A stretch of 64,000 nt of DNA from Halobacillus litoralis (GTDB lineage Bacteria > Bacillota > Bacilli > Bacillales > Halobacillaceae), in assembly GCF_009856445.1 (NCBI RefSeq), contig NZ_WMFA01000002.1, positions 620,001-684,000 on the forward strand, read 5' to 3'. Positions 1 to 9,278 of this stretch are shown in pieces (the stretch's first letter is position 1; each line of letters starts with the position of its first letter). The notes under the pieces were generated by a model. The model had not been told where the DNA came from and made no database searches. It saw only the letters and a program-made list of their open reading frames with translations. A program made the position numbers and the translations under genes.

Positions 1-1228
1 GTCAAGAGCCCTTGCTATGGCGTCCGCTGCTTTTTACGGCTGCCCTTCAGAGTCTCTCCATGTCATCGGAGTGACCGGCACGAATGGCAAGACGACCATT
101 ACTTATTTACTTGAAGAAATCTTTCAGCAGCATAAAAAGAAAACGGGGATCATCGGAACGATTCAGGTGAATATTGCTGGAGAAACGTTCCCGGTGAAAA
201 ACACGACACCGGACGCACTTACCTTGCAGCGTTATTTTCATAAAATGCATGTGGCAGACGTTGATCATGCAATCATGGAAGTGTCTTCCCACGCCCTTGA
301 TCAAGGGAGGGTGTACGGCTGTGATTTTGATATTGCCGTGTTTACGAATTTAACGCAGGATCATCTGGATTATCATGAAAATTTCGATGATTATCTTCGT
401 GCAAAGTCCCTATTGTTCGCGCAATTAGGGAATGGGTATAATAAGGAACGTGAGAAATTTGCTGTCATCAATAACGACTCTCCTCAGGCAAGGAAATTTA
501 TCCGCTCTACCTCACAAGGATTGTTAACTTATGGTATTTACGAACAGGCGGATGTAAAAGCAGAGGAGTACACGATGACAGAAACGGGTACTGCCTTCAT
601 TATGACCACTCCCATCGGATCGGTCTCCATTAAGAGTCCACTGATGGGGCTGTTCAGTATTTATAATATGTTAGCTGCAGCGAGTGCCGCGATTCTATCA
701 GGGGTCCCCCTAGAAACCATTCAGCATTCCTTTCAAGAGACCAAAGGTGTCAGAGGGAGGTTCGAACCTGTTAGAGAAGGGCAGGGGTTCGGTGTTGTCG
801 TAGACTATGCCCATACTCCAGATTCCTTGAAGAACGTGTTGCAGACGCTTAGGGACCTATGTAAAGGAACCATCACCGTTGTTGTTGGGTGTGGAGGGGA
901 CCGTGACCGCAGCAAGCGTCCTGAGATGGCAAAAGTAAGTGTCGATTATGCGGATCGGGTTATTTTCACCAACGATAATCCCCGTACAGAGGATCCTAAA
1001 CAGATCTTCCGTGATATGACCGCCCATGTGAAAGGGCGTTATAAACAGATCGATGATCGAAAAGAGGCCATAAAATATGCGCTGCATCATGCGAAAACGG
1101 GAGATGTTGTTTTAATTGCAGGTAAAGGCCATGAAACGTACCAGGAAATCAAAGGCATCCGTCATCATTTCGATGATTGCGAGGTAGCCCGTATAATATT
1201 AAGAGAAATGAAGGAGCATCCATCATGA
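1..1228 (+). CDS. murE: UDP-MurNAc-tripeptide synthetase MurE, 5' end cut by window
   Basis: Cytoplasmic Mur ligase that adds the third stem-peptide residue to UDP-MurNAc-L-Ala-D-Glu using ATP. The reading frame is open to the window edge: the codons before the first ATG at 17 (S-R-A-L-A) continue the family sequence, so the true start and the N-terminal domain lie upstream. About 408 residues are visible. The Mur-ligase P-loop TGTNGKTT is near base 74. The DNPR motif at 974-985 is the signature of enzymes that add meso-diaminopimelate rather than lysine, which implies an m-DAP (A1gamma) wall. The stop overlaps the murF start (ATGA). Confidence 0.97.
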   Translation, partial: SRALAMASAAFYGCPSESLHVIGVTGTNGKTTITYLLEEIFQQHKKKTGIIGTIQVNIAGETFPVKNTTPDALTLQRYFHKMHVADVDHAIMEVSSHALDQGRVYGCDFDIAVFTNLTQDHLDYHENFDDYLRAKSLLFAQLGNGYNKEREKFAVINNDSPQARKFIRSTSQGLLTYGIYEQADVKAEEYTMTETGTAFIMTTPIGSVSIKSPLMGLFSIYNMLAAASAAILSGVPLETIQHSFQETKGVRGRFEPVREGQGFGVVVDYAHTPDSLKNVLQTLRDLCKGTITVVVGCGGDRDRSKRPEMAKVSVDYADRVIFTNDNPRTEDPKQIFRDMTAHVKGRYKQIDDRKEAIKYALHHAKTGDVVLIAGKGHETYQEIKGIRHHFDDCEVARIILREMKEHPS

Positions 1229-2583
1229 TTTTACAAGTCAATGAACTCGCAAAACTTTTTCCAAAAAAACAAGGAGCAGCATCGGATCAGATTCAGCTTG
1301 CATCTGTAATGACAGACAGCCGCAAAACGGCGAAACAAAGCTTGTTCGTACCGATTGTGGGAGAGAATTTCGATGCGCACCATTTTCTTGGAGATGCCAT
1401 CAAACAAGGAGCAGTTGCCACACTTTGGCAGGAGGATCAACCTTTGCCGAAGCTGACACCTACAGACTTCCCGGTCTTTTTCGTGGAAGACACAACAAAG
1501 GCTCTCCAGCAACTGGCCTCTTATTATTTGAAAAAGATAGATCCTGTTGTGGTAGGTGTTACCGGTTCGAATGGAAAGACTACAACGAAAGATCTGGCTG
1601 CATCTGTCCTTCAAGTCAAATACAAAACACATAAGACCGCTGGTAACTTCAATAATCATATCGGTCTTCCTCTCACGATCCTTGCCATGGATCCAGAAAC
1701 AGAAGCTGTCGTTCTGGAAATGGGAATGGATCGTGCAGGGGAAATTTCCGTTTTATCCAAACTTGCTGAACCTGGATATGCCATCATAACGAACATCGGT
1801 GAGTCTCATATTGAGAATCTTGGTTCCAGAGAAGGAATTGCAGGGGCGAAGCTCGAGATTACAGAAGGTCTTTCCAAAGAAGGTGCCTTAATTCTCGATG
1901 GAGATGAGCCTTTACTGCAGGAACAAAGATCTGAAAAATGGACGGTTACCTGCGGTTTTGATGCCCAGCTTGACTATCAGGCTGAGGTTCTTCAATTGAC
2001 AGATGAAAACAGTACGTTTAAAGTCGGTGGGCAGTCTTATGAATTGCCTATGGCTGGGAAACATAATGTGAAAAATGCTACATATGTCATCGCTCTTGCG
2101 GAACGCTTAGGGTTATCTCCGGAAGAGATCCAGCAGGGGTTCCGGCAGTTGCAAATGTCTGCCATGCGTTTTGAAAAACATGAGGGACATAAAGGATCCT
2201 TGATCATCAATGATGCGTACAATGCTTCTCCGACTTCCATGAAAGCTATTATTGAAGTTGTCAGTCAATTGACATCTAAAAGCAGGAAAGTGTTAATATT
2301 AGGTGATATGTTCGAGTTAGGGGAACAATCAGAAACGCTTCATAGAAGCGTAGCCGATGCCATCGATGAGAAGATCCATGCGGTCTATACGATTGGTCAG
2401 GATTCCAAGGCTATAACCGATGCCGTCAATAGAAACCACCCTTCCATTCAAACGCAACATTTTACAAACAAACAAACTTTAAGTCATCACGTCCGTCAAG
2501 AGTTAACCGCGGACACAGTCGTACTCATCAAAGCTTCCAGAGGAATGAAGCTGGAAGAATTACTAGAGAATCTCGTGGATTGA
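1225..2583 (+). CDS. murF: UDP-MurNAc-tripeptide--D-Ala-D-Ala ligase MurF
   Basis: Cytoplasmic Mur ligase joining D-Ala-D-Ala to UDP-MurNAc-tripeptide. The protein is 452 residues, normal for MurF. The P-loop GSNGKTTT lies around residue 114, followed by the central-domain motif EMGMDRAGEI and the C-terminal motif NDAYNASPTSM. An in-frame codon at 1177 is possible, but the ATG at 1225 is preceded by AAGGAG (1210-1215) and overlaps the murE stop, so I use 1225. In B. subtilis murF lies elsewhere with ddl; its place between murE and mraY is the order seen in many other bacteria. Confidence 0.95.
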   Translation: MILQVNELAKLFPKKQGAASDQIQLASVMTDSRKTAKQSLFVPIVGENFDAHHFLGDAIKQGAVATLWQEDQPLPKLTPTDFPVFFVEDTTKALQQLASYYLKKIDPVVVGVTGSNGKTTTKDLAASVLQVKYKTHKTAGNFNNHIGLPLTILAMDPETEAVVLEMGMDRAGEISVLSKLAEPGYAIITNIGESHIENLGSREGIAGAKLEITEGLSKEGALILDGDEPLLQEQRSEKWTVTCGFDAQLDYQAEVLQLTDENSTFKVGGQSYELPMAGKHNVKNATYVIALAERLGLSPEEIQQGFRQLQMSAMRFEKHEGHKGSLIINDAYNASPTSMKAIIEVVSQLTSKSRKVLILGDMFELGEQSETLHRSVADAIDEKIHAVYTIGQDSKAITDAVNRNHPSIQTQHFTNKQTLSHHVRQELTADTVVLIKASRGMKLEELLENLVD

Positions 2584-2622
2584 TCGATAGGCGATGATGA
2601 TGGAAAAGGAGGAGAACTAAAC

Positions 2623-3609
2623 ATGAACGAATACATACTACTAATCACTATGGCTATTTCATTCGCAATCACTGTTGTGATCTCGCCGATGATCATCCCT
2701 TTTTTGAGAAGGTTGAAGTTCGGTCAGGCTATTAGGGATGAGGGTCCAGAGTCCCACCAGAAAAAATCGGGAACCCCCACGATGGGAGGGGTGATGATCA
2801 TATTAGCTGTGGTCATCACTACCATTCTTGCATCCTTTTGGTTTACCCCGGACACGGGGAACACACAAATGTTCCTTGTGTTATTTGTTTTAGTCGGGTA
2901 TGGGCTGCTTGGGTTCCTGGATGATTATATAAAAGTGGCGATGAAAAGGAACCTGGGTCTTACATCGAAGCAGAAAATGCTCGGACAGATCGTCATTGCT
3001 CTGGTTGTTTATTTCATTCTTAGAAACTCGGACTTCCCGACGTATATTAGTATTCCCGGCACAACTTTTGAAGTAGATCTTGGCTGGGGTTACGCTTTAC
3101 TGATCCTGTTTATGCTCGTAGGTGCTTCGAATGCTGTGAACCTGACAGATGGTCTTGATGGACTGCTCGCTGGGACGGCGGCGATCGCCTTTGGTGCTTT
3201 CGCAATTTTGGCGTGGGCAGGTCAGATGAATGTTGAAATCACCATCTTCTCACTTGCTATAGTCGGAGCATTGCTTGGTTTCCTTGTCTTTAATGCTCAT
3301 CCTGCAAAAGTATTTATGGGAGATACTGGATCGCTTGCTTTAGGAGGAGCGATTGCGATCATCGCCATCTTAACGAAACTTGAACTCATTCTTGTCATTA
3401 TCGGCGGTGTGTTCGTTCTTGAGACCCTGTCTGTCATCATTCAGGTCATCTCTTTTAAAACGACAGGGAAACGTGTGTTCAAAATGAGTCCGCTTCATCA
3501 CCATTATGAATTGAAGGGCTGGTCAGAATGGCGTGTCGTGACGACGTTCTGGGCGGTTGGACTTGTCTTTGCAGTAATCGGCATTTATATAGAGGTGATG
3601 TTCGGATGA
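2623..3609 (+). CDS. mraY: Phospho-MurNAc-pentapeptide-transferase MraY
   Basis: Integral membrane enzyme that transfers phospho-MurNAc-pentapeptide from UDP to undecaprenyl phosphate to make lipid I. The 328-residue protein has about ten hydrophobic segments. Family motifs visible are FLDDYIKV, the metal-binding [12 protein letters not shown] and the C-terminal [14 protein letters not shown] strong AGGAGGAG ribosome site sits 9-10 bases before the ATG. The stop overlaps the murD start (ATGA), which suggests translational coupling. Confidence 0.97.
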   Translation: MNEYILLITMAISFAITVVISPMIIPFLRRLKFGQAIRDEGPESHQKKSGTPTMGGVMIILAVVITTILASFWFTPDTGNTQMFLVLFVLVGYGLLGFLDDYIKVAMKRNLGLTSKQKMLGQIVIALVVYFILRNSDFPTYISIPGTTFEVDLGWGYALLILFMLVGASNAVNLTDGLDGLLAGTAAIAFGAFAILAWAGQMNVEITIFSLAIVGALLGFLVFNAHPAKVFMGDTGSLALGGAIAIIAILTKLELILVIIGGVFVLETLSVIIQVISFKTTGKRVFKMSPLHHHYELKGWSEWRVVTTFWAVGLVFAVIGIYIEVMFG

Positions 3610-4949
3610 AAATATTAAAAAACTTTCCCTATCAGCAGGTCCTGGTCCTCGGGCTTGCGAAAAGTGGTACAGCAGCAGCTGAGTTATTCCTGGATAGCAG
3701 CATCCAAGTGCGAATCAATGATTTAAAGGCTGACGAAAATGACCCGGCCGTGCGTACGCTAATCGAAAAAGGAGCCGAAGTCATCACAGGGGGGCACCCG
3801 CTGTCCGTATTGGACGACGTGGATTACCTCGTCAAGAATCCTGGTATCCCTTATGAGAATCCGATCATCGCGGAAGCGGAGAAGCGGAAGATCCCGGTGG
3901 TTACCGAAGTTGAGTTGGCAAGCTTCCTCCATGAGGGTCCTTTTGTAGCCGTTACCGGTTCCAATGGGAAGACGACGACCACAACATTGATCTACGAAAT
4001 GATTCAGGCAGATCAACAAAAGGTTTCGCTTGCAGGCAATATCGGTCATGTTTCTTGTGAAGTGGCCAGAAGTACAGAGACGGATGAAACGATGGTCACC
4101 GAACTTTCATCGTTCCAATTACTTGGGACTGAAAAATTTCATCCTGAAATTGCTGTGTGGCTCAACCTTTATGAAGCACATCTGGATTATCACCATACGT
4201 TAGAAAATTATCATCAGGCAAAGGCGAAGATAACTGCGAATCAAACGGCTGAAGACACGTTGGTTTACAATGCGGATGATGAACGTATCGCTGGTTTCTT
4301 ACCCGATGTGAAAGCGAAACGTGTACCTTTCTCTATTAGAAATGAAGGGGAAGGTGCCTGGGCTGATGATACTTTCATTTACTTTGAAGATGAACCGATA
4401 ATGAAAAAACAGGATATCGTTTTAGTAGGGGAACAAAACCTGCAGAACATCCTCGCTGCCGTGGCAGCAGTCAAAGTGAATGGAATACGCAACGAAGCGA
4501 TTGTCAAGGTATTGACAACCTTTGCGGGTGTGGAACACCGCCTGCAGTTTGTAACGAAAAAAAATGATCGTTTGTTTTACAATGATTCGAAAGCGACGAA
4601 TATTCTAGCGACCTCTTATGCCTTAAAATCATTTGAGAATCCTGTCATCCTGCTTGCGGGCGGCCTTGACAGGGGGACAAGCTTCGAATCTTTGATTCCA
4701 CACATGAAAGGGATCAAAGCCATGGTCGTGTTTGGAGAAACGGCTGACCAATTAATCGAAACGGCTAAGAAAGCTGGTATTGAGGAATTTACGAGAGTTG
4801 AAACGATGCAGGAAGCTGTCGAGCAGGCGTATCAATACTCAGCAGAGGACGATGTCATCCTGCTTTCACCTGCTTGTGCGAGCTGGGATCAGTATCGTAC
4901 TTTTGAAGAAAGAGGCAACATGTTTATCCAAGCTGTGCATAAGCTCTAA
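3606..4949 (+). CDS. murD: UDP-MurNAc-L-alanine--D-glutamate ligase MurD
   Basis: Cytoplasmic Mur ligase adding D-glutamate to UDP-MurNAc-L-Ala. The protein is 447 residues with an N-terminal Rossmann-like domain ([15 protein letters not shown]), the ATP loop [12 protein letters not shown] around residue 118 and the C-terminal motif [10 protein letters not shown]. The frame extends upstream to 3528, but ATG 3606 overlaps the mraY stop and matches the family N-terminus. It is followed by inverted repeats at 4952-5013 before the SEDS gene. Confidence 0.96.
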   Translation: MKILKNFPYQQVLVLGLAKSGTAAAELFLDSSIQVRINDLKADENDPAVRTLIEKGAEVITGGHPLSVLDDVDYLVKNPGIPYENPIIAEAEKRKIPVVTEVELASFLHEGPFVAVTGSNGKTTTTTLIYEMIQADQQKVSLAGNIGHVSCEVARSTETDETMVTELSSFQLLGTEKFHPEIAVWLNLYEAHLDYHHTLENYHQAKAKITANQTAEDTLVYNADDERIAGFLPDVKAKRVPFSIRNEGEGAWADDTFIYFEDEPIMKKQDIVLVGEQNLQNILAAVAAVKVNGIRNEAIVKVLTTFAGVEHRLQFVTKKNDRLFYNDSKATNILATSYALKSFENPVILLAGGLDRGTSFESLIPHMKGIKAMVVFGETADQLIETAKKAGIEEFTRVETMQEAVEQAYQYSAEDDVILLSPACASWDQYRTFEERGNMFIQAVHKL

Positions 4950-4951
4950 TA

Positions 4952-5013
4952 AGGGCTTTGTGCGACAAGCTTAAGCCCTGTTTTCCACTTAGATGGGAGG
5001 TAGGGCTTTTTTT
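4952..5013 (+). promoter_or_regulatory. Possible three-segment attenuator before the SEDS gene
   Basis: AGGGCTT (4952-4958), AAGCCCT (4973-4979) and AGGGCTT (5002-5008) lie in series, and the last is followed by a T-run that reaches the next start codon. Segments 1-2 and 2-3 can pair as alternatives; the 2-3 form looks like an intrinsic terminator with a long loop. Whether this attenuates or merely ends murD transcripts is inference. Confidence 0.35.
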
Positions 5014-6108
5014 ATGGAAGAAAAAAAGCCGGATTTATGGTTGGTGGCTGCCATACTCGGAATTTTAATCATCGGGGTGGTGATGGTTTACAGCTCATCG
5101 AGCATCTGGTCCGAATATAAGTTTGACGATCCTTGGTTTTACGCAAAGAGGCAGATTCTTTTTGCTGCTGCCGGTTTGATTGCCATGGTTGTATTATCAA
5201 GAATTCCTTACTATGTATGGCATGGACATTCAAAGATCATTATGATCGTGTGTCTTGTATTTCTCATACTCGTACTCATTCCAGGAGTGGGTATGGTCCG
5301 CGGCGGGGCGCGAAGTTGGATCGGGGTGGGGATGTTCAGCATCCAGCCATCAGAATTCATGAAACTTGGTTTGATCCTTTTCCTTGCGCGCTTTTTATCC
5401 GAACGTCAGAAACTCATGAACTCTTTCCAACAAGGTTTCCTGCCAGCTCTCGCCTTGATTTTGGTCCCGTTCGCACTCATCATGCTTCAGCCTGACTTAG
5501 GGACAGGTGTTGTCATGGTCGGGACATGCCTTGTCATGTTGTTTACAGCAGGGGCAAGGATCAATCATTTCATGTGGATAGCGGGCGCAGGAGCAGCAGG
5601 AATGGTCGGATTGATCGCTTCTGCTCCTTACCGTATTAAAAGGATCACCGCATTCCTGCATCCATGGGAAGACCCTTTAGGGGCAGGGTTTCAGATCATA
5701 CAGTCTTTATATGCCATCGGTCCCGGCGGTCTAATGGGGTTAGGACTCGGAAACAGTATGCAGAAGTTTTTCTACCTGCCTGAACCTCAGACGGACTTTA
5801 TTTTTGCAGTTCTTGCTGAAGAACTGGGGTTCCTTGGAGGCTTACTCGTCCTTGGTCTTTTCTTTATCCTTTTATGGCGGGGGATCAGGGCAAGCCTTCT
5901 TGCTCCGGACCTTTTCGGTTCTTTACTTGCCCTCGGCATTGTAGGAATGATAAGTATCCAAGTTATGATCAATATCAGTGTAGTGACAGGCCTGATTCCC
6001 GTCACAGGAATCACACTTCCCCTAATCAGCTATGGCGGATCGTCCCTGACACTGACTTTAGCATCTCTGGGATTACTCCTGAGCGTCAGCCGTTTCTCGA
6101 CAAAATAA
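5014..6108 (+). CDS. spoVE: SEDS-family peptidoglycan glycosyltransferase, SpoVE/FtsW type
   Basis: Polytopic membrane protein of the SEDS family (RodA/FtsW/SpoVE), which polymerise lipid II together with a class B penicillin-binding protein. The protein is 364 residues with about ten membrane segments. Family motifs are ARSWIGVGMFSIQPSE, QPDLGTG and the C-terminal GITLPLISYGGSS. In B. subtilis the gene at this position is spoVE, needed for spore cortex. Sequence alone does not decide between spoVE and vegetative ftsW, although synteny favours spoVE. Start 5014 is used rather than 4993 because GGGAGG lies at 4994-4999. murG, the usual next gene, is absent. Confidence 0.85.
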   Translation: MEEKKPDLWLVAAILGILIIGVVMVYSSSSIWSEYKFDDPWFYAKRQILFAAAGLIAMVVLSRIPYYVWHGHSKIIMIVCLVFLILVLIPGVGMVRGGARSWIGVGMFSIQPSEFMKLGLILFLARFLSERQKLMNSFQQGFLPALALILVPFALIMLQPDLGTGVVMVGTCLVMLFTAGARINHFMWIAGAGAAGMVGLIASAPYRIKRITAFLHPWEDPLGAGFQIIQSLYAIGPGGLMGLGLGNSMQKFFYLPEPQTDFIFAVLAEELGFLGGLLVLGLFFILLWRGIRASLLAPDLFGSLLALGIVGMISIQVMINISVVTGLIPVTGITLPLISYGGSSLTLTLASLGLLLSVSRFSTK

Positions 6109-6145
6109 AGAAGTCATGGAGTTCAGTCCATGGCTTCTTTTTATT
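6107..6145 (+). terminator. Intrinsic terminator after the SEDS gene
   Basis: A 13-14 bp near-perfect stem (AAGAAGTCATGGA paired with TCCATGGCTTCTT) overlaps the stop codon and is followed by TTTTTATT. It separates the murE-spoVE unit from divIB. Confidence 0.85.
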
Positions 6146-6368
6146 GAGCGTAATGGGTTTTCTTACCATTAAAACGGGATTATGGAAGGCTGAAAGTGAG
6201 TTTAATCAAAAGAGAAGTGATTGAAGATGGAGAAATATAGATAAATTTATGGTTGTAAGTTTAGCTTAGGTGGATAATGGGTAAACCATTTTAGCGAAAT
6301 CACTTGAGCCCCATCGAAATGCGGGTTTTCCTGTAATAAAATTGATAGGAAACTAGTAAAACTCTATC
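6146..6368. other. Non-coding gap where murG and murB would be expected
   Basis: Within the 400 bases between the SEDS gene and divIB there is no ORF with a ribosome site. I see no fragment resembling MurG or MurB. The only structure is an 8-bp inverted repeat (ATTGATAG at 6341-6348, CTATCAAT at 6364-6371) just ahead of the divIB promoter. Confidence 0.6.
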
Positions 6369-6397
6369 AATATTTCACTCTATTTTTGTGATATAAT
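6369..6397 (+). promoter_or_regulatory. Sigma-A type promoter for divIB operon
   Basis: TATAAT at 6392-6397 is preceded by TG one base upstream (extended -10). The -35 region (AATATT, 17-bp spacer) is poor. The right arm of the 8-bp inverted repeat ends at 6371, overlapping the -35 region. Confidence 0.6.
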
Positions 6398-6510
6398 GGG
6401 AAACGTATAGATGTAGATTAAGCTCGGCATCTTTTAGAGGAACATCATTCTTTCAAACAGCTAGGACAAACAGCGCAAAGGGTGTCTAGCAATAAGGAGA
6501 AATGCCCGTT

Positions 6511-7326
6511 ATGGAAGAGAGAAAAGTGGTTTCCATAGAAGATCGCATACCAAAATTGAAACAGACGAGGCGGAAAAAAGCCAATCGTCGCTTGATTCTG
6601 TATTTGACTATTCTATTTTTGCTGATAGCGACGGTCATCTATCTCCAGTCGCCACTCAGTAATGTTCGTCATATAGTTGTGGAAGGTGAGTATCACGTAT
6701 CTGAGGAAGAAATTATCGAGCTTGCCGGAGTCACAACATCCACGAATTATTGGAGAGTCGATGAAGAAGAGATGAAACAGCAGATTGAGGCACATCAAGA
6801 AATCACCTTTGCTTCCATCGACCGTTCCTTTCCGAACAATGTTCTAATTGAAGTGAAGGAAGCGGAACGAATCGGTTACATCAAACAGGATGGTTCCTAT
6901 CATGCCATTCTTGAAGATGGGTCCCGTTTGGAAGGACAAACAGCTCTCCCGGGAGGAGATGCTCCCATCCTTGCCGGGTTCAATAAGGAAACATATCTGA
7001 AAGAAATTTCACAAGAATTAAAAGAACTTCCATCAAGTGTAAGCAGTCTCATTTCAGAAATCCATTGGGATCCTCGTGACGGGAATCCGTATCAGATTCT
7101 TCTTTACATGAATGATGGATATCAGGTGCAAGCCTCGATCCGCAGTTTTTCCGAAAAAATGCCGGCCTACCCTTCCATCGTTGCCCAGCTTGATGAAGGA
7201 GCTGAGGGGATCATACATATCGATGTAGGGGCCTATTTCGAGGAGTATCCTCAATCGGAAGAAGAAGAGGCGCAAAGTGAATCAGATGCAGTTGAGGAAG
7301 AGGAGAACACGGATGAAGAGACTTAA
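6511..7326 (+). CDS. divIB: Cell division protein DivIB (FtsQ)
   Basis: Divisome membrane protein that links FtsL/DivIC to septal synthesis outside the membrane. The protein is 271 residues: a basic cytoplasmic N-terminus, one transmembrane segment at about residues 27-45, an extracellular POTRA domain (VRHIVVEGEYHVSEEEI) and the FtsQ/DivIB domain. It ends in a strongly acidic tail (SEEEEAQSESDAVEEEEN), a common trend in halotolerant Bacillaceae. ATG 6502 is also possible, but it lies only two bases from AAGGAG, so 6511 is preferred. It overlaps the next gene by 14 bases. Confidence 0.93.
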   Translation: MEERKVVSIEDRIPKLKQTRRKKANRRLILYLTILFLLIATVIYLQSPLSNVRHIVVEGEYHVSEEEIIELAGVTTSTNYWRVDEEEMKQQIEAHQEITFASIDRSFPNNVLIEVKEAERIGYIKQDGSYHAILEDGSRLEGQTALPGGDAPILAGFNKETYLKEISQELKELPSSVSSLISEIHWDPRDGNPYQILLYMNDGYQVQASIRSFSEKMPAYPSIVAQLDEGAEGIIHIDVGAYFEEYPQSEEEEAQSESDAVEEEENTDEET

Positions 7327-8017
7327 AGGGAAACCGATCATCTTATCTCTTGTTCTACTCATCTCAGGTTTCCTTGTCAGCTACAGCTATCAACTGACAA
7401 AGAGTTCACCTCAAATGGTTCAACTGAACGATTCCCAATGGGAAAAAGAATACTTCTATCAACAACAGCTGCTGGACATGGAAAAACGGAACAAACAGCT
7501 GCGTGAGGAGTTAAAAGAGAAGCGGCATACCATTCAGGACTTTGAAAATGAGATGGCCGAAAGTGAACAGGTGATAGCTGATTTCGTTGAACGTAAAAAG
7601 AAGCTCCAGATGCTGAATGGTGAGGTTCCGGTCGAAGGCCAAGGGGTGGAAGTCGTTTTGAGCGATGCTGAATATATACCGGATGATGATCAGGTAAATC
7701 AGTATATCGTTCACGAAAGCCATGTTCACAGTGTGATTAACGAACTTCTCAGTGCAGGAGCAAAGGCTATTGCCATCAATGGACAAAGGTATATGAGAGA
7801 TAGTTATATTGCGTGTACAGGACCGGTCATTACTGTGGACGGGATCCAACACCCGGCTCCGTTCGTCATTTCTGCAATCGGCGACCCAGAGGTTCTTTAT
7901 TCAAGCTTAAGCCTGACCAGAGGTGTCGTCGATCAGCTGCTCAGCGAAAATGTTGATGTGCAATTATCGAAAGAAAACCAATTGGAAATGAAGGCGAGGC
8001 TATCCTCTGAAGGGTGA
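7313..8017 (+). CDS. ylxW: DUF881 family protein, YlxW-like
   Basis: Membrane-anchored protein of unknown biochemical role, conserved in the division cluster of Bacillaceae. The 234-residue protein has an N-terminal membrane anchor (IILSLVLLISGFLVSYSY), a coiled-coil stretch at about residues 40-95 rich in E, K and Q, and a globular DUF881 domain (GVEVVLSDAEYIP; AIAINGQRYM). A paired paralogue follows directly. Start 7313 (ATG preceded by GAGGAG) lies inside the end of divIB. Confidence 0.85.
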   Translation: MKRLKGKPIILSLVLLISGFLVSYSYQLTKSSPQMVQLNDSQWEKEYFYQQQLLDMEKRNKQLREELKEKRHTIQDFENEMAESEQVIADFVERKKKLQMLNGEVPVEGQGVEVVLSDAEYIPDDDQVNQYIVHESHVHSVINELLSAGAKAIAINGQRYMRDSYIACTGPVITVDGIQHPAPFVISAIGDPEVLYSSLSLTRGVVDQLLSENVDVQLSKENQLEMKARLSSEG

Positions 8018-8022
8018 TCAAC

Positions 8023-8727
8023 ATGAAGCGTAGAACACAATGGCTCCTATCCATCATTTTTCTATTGATTGGATTTATGGTAGCTGTGCAGTTTCAAACC
8101 ACGTCCCATGAAACAGAGATGAGAGATACCAGAGATGTGTGGGAAGTACGGGAAGATTTGAAAATACAGCAGAAACACCAACAGGACCTCTTAGAGAAAA
8201 TTGCTGGAGCTGATCAGACCATTGAAAATTATGAAAAACAATCATCACGCGAGCAAGTGGAGACATTGAAGGGATCCATTGAGACCTTGGAGAACAAGAT
8301 AGGCCTTCAGAAAAAAACGGGGACAGGTGTAGAACTTACCATTCGTCCTATTTTTGATGAGGGGGCTTCAGGGCAGGAATATCCTAGTGTATCTCCTCAT
8401 CTCCTCAGTCGACTCTTAAATGAACTGAATACTTATGGCGCTGAGGATATCAGCATCGGGAATGAACGATTGACAAACCTTACTCCGGTGAGGGATGTAA
8501 ATGGATCGACCTATGTAAATAATCGGCCGATTGGTTCGCTCCCTCTGACCATTAAGGTGCTGGCTGAAGATCCTGAAAAATTGCTGGACCATATGAAAGC
8601 AAGTCCATCACAGGACATATTCAACATCGACAATATGGAAATCGTATTTGAAGTGAGAGACCAATTGCTACTTCCCAAGTACGATGACCCCCTCCATTTA
8701 GAAATTTTAGAAGAAGCTGGTGGTTAA
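8023..8727 (+). CDS. ylxX: DUF881 family protein, YlxX-like
   Basis: Second tandem DUF881 protein of 234 residues, with an N-terminal membrane anchor (WLLSIIFLLIGFMVAVQF), a coiled-coil segment and the DUF881 domain (GVELTIRPIF; DISIGNERLT). It probably arose by duplication with its neighbour, as in B. subtilis. AGGTGA-like bases at 8010-8016 support ATG 8023; an in-frame GTG at 8014 is the alternative. Molecular function is not known. Confidence 0.82.
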   Translation: MKRRTQWLLSIIFLLIGFMVAVQFQTTSHETEMRDTRDVWEVREDLKIQQKHQQDLLEKIAGADQTIENYEKQSSREQVETLKGSIETLENKIGLQKKTGTGVELTIRPIFDEGASGQEYPSVSPHLLSRLLNELNTYGAEDISIGNERLTNLTPVRDVNGSTYVNNRPIGSLPLTIKVLAEDPEKLLDHMKASPSQDIFNIDNMEIVFEVRDQLLLPKYDDPLHLEILEEAGG

Positions 8728-8728
8728 T

Positions 8729-9085
8729 TTGTGGTTACCCCTTTTATTTCTCATTATCGGTGTGACCCTTGGCATCTTAACGGATATCCGTATACCTGAT
8801 GCCTATTCCGATTATTTATCCATTGCTGTATTGGCCGCTTTTGACACGCTTCTTGGCGGGATCAGGGCACAGTTGGAGAAGACGTTCGATGACACCGTGT
8901 TTCTGACCGGTTTCTTTTTCAACATCACACTCGCTGCATTACTTGCCTTTCTTGGAGTTCAATTAGGCGTGGATCTTTATCTTGCAGCTGTCTTTGCCTT
9001 TGGCGTCCGACTGTTCAGGAACCTTGCGATCGTCAGAAGAATTGTCATCGACCAGAAATTGCTAACGAAATTTAGAAAAAAATAA
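8729..9085 (+). CDS. sbp: Small basic protein Sbp (DUF1290)
   Basis: Small integral membrane protein of unknown role, conserved next to ftsA in Bacillaceae. It is 118 residues, with three or four hydrophobic segments and a basic C-terminus (IVRRIVIDQKLLTKFRKK). I choose TTG 8729, which gives the family N-terminus MWLP and lies five bases after GGTGG; GTG 8720 would add three residues. The motif DYLSIAVLAAFDTLLGGIRA is typical of the family. Confidence 0.88.
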   Translation: MWLPLLFLIIGVTLGILTDIRIPDAYSDYLSIAVLAAFDTLLGGIRAQLEKTFDDTVFLTGFFFNITLAALLAFLGVQLGVDLYLAAVFAFGVRLFRNLAIVRRIVIDQKLLTKFRKK

Positions 9086-9094
9086 ACGTAATTA

Positions 9095-9124
9095 AGAGGA
9101 AATTCACGAAACACTGTGGAAAAC
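9095..9124 (+). promoter_or_regulatory. Candidate sigma-H promoter upstream of ftsA
   Basis: AGAGGAAAT at 9095-9103 fits the sigma-H -35 consensus RnAGGAwWW. After 12 bases GTGGAAAAC (9116-9124) resembles the -10 RnnGAATWW. B. subtilis ftsAZ has a sigma-H promoter that raises expression early in sporulation, so the position is meaningful. The -10 match is imperfect. Confidence 0.4.
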
Positions 9125-9278
9125 AACATAGGAACGTGTTTTTTCTATCATATTCAAGGGAAATACCCCGCGGAATATATCAATTCATTTACGTTTGTAT
9201 TTCAAAGATTGTATTTTAAGCGTGAATTCGATATGCTTTGAACTACTTATATGGCTTGCTACAGGAGGTGCGTCACTG

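Noticed and set aside
17-1228. murE starting at the ATG at base 17
   Set aside because: The frame is open to the window edge and the codons before 17 continue conserved MurE sequence. A start here would lack the whole N-terminal UDP-binding domain.
5874-6224. ORF running from the SEDS gene into the gap as a possible murG remnant
   Set aside because: Most of it lies out of frame in the SEDS gene and it crosses a strong terminator. No MurG motif (such as the GGxxGG loop in context) appears.
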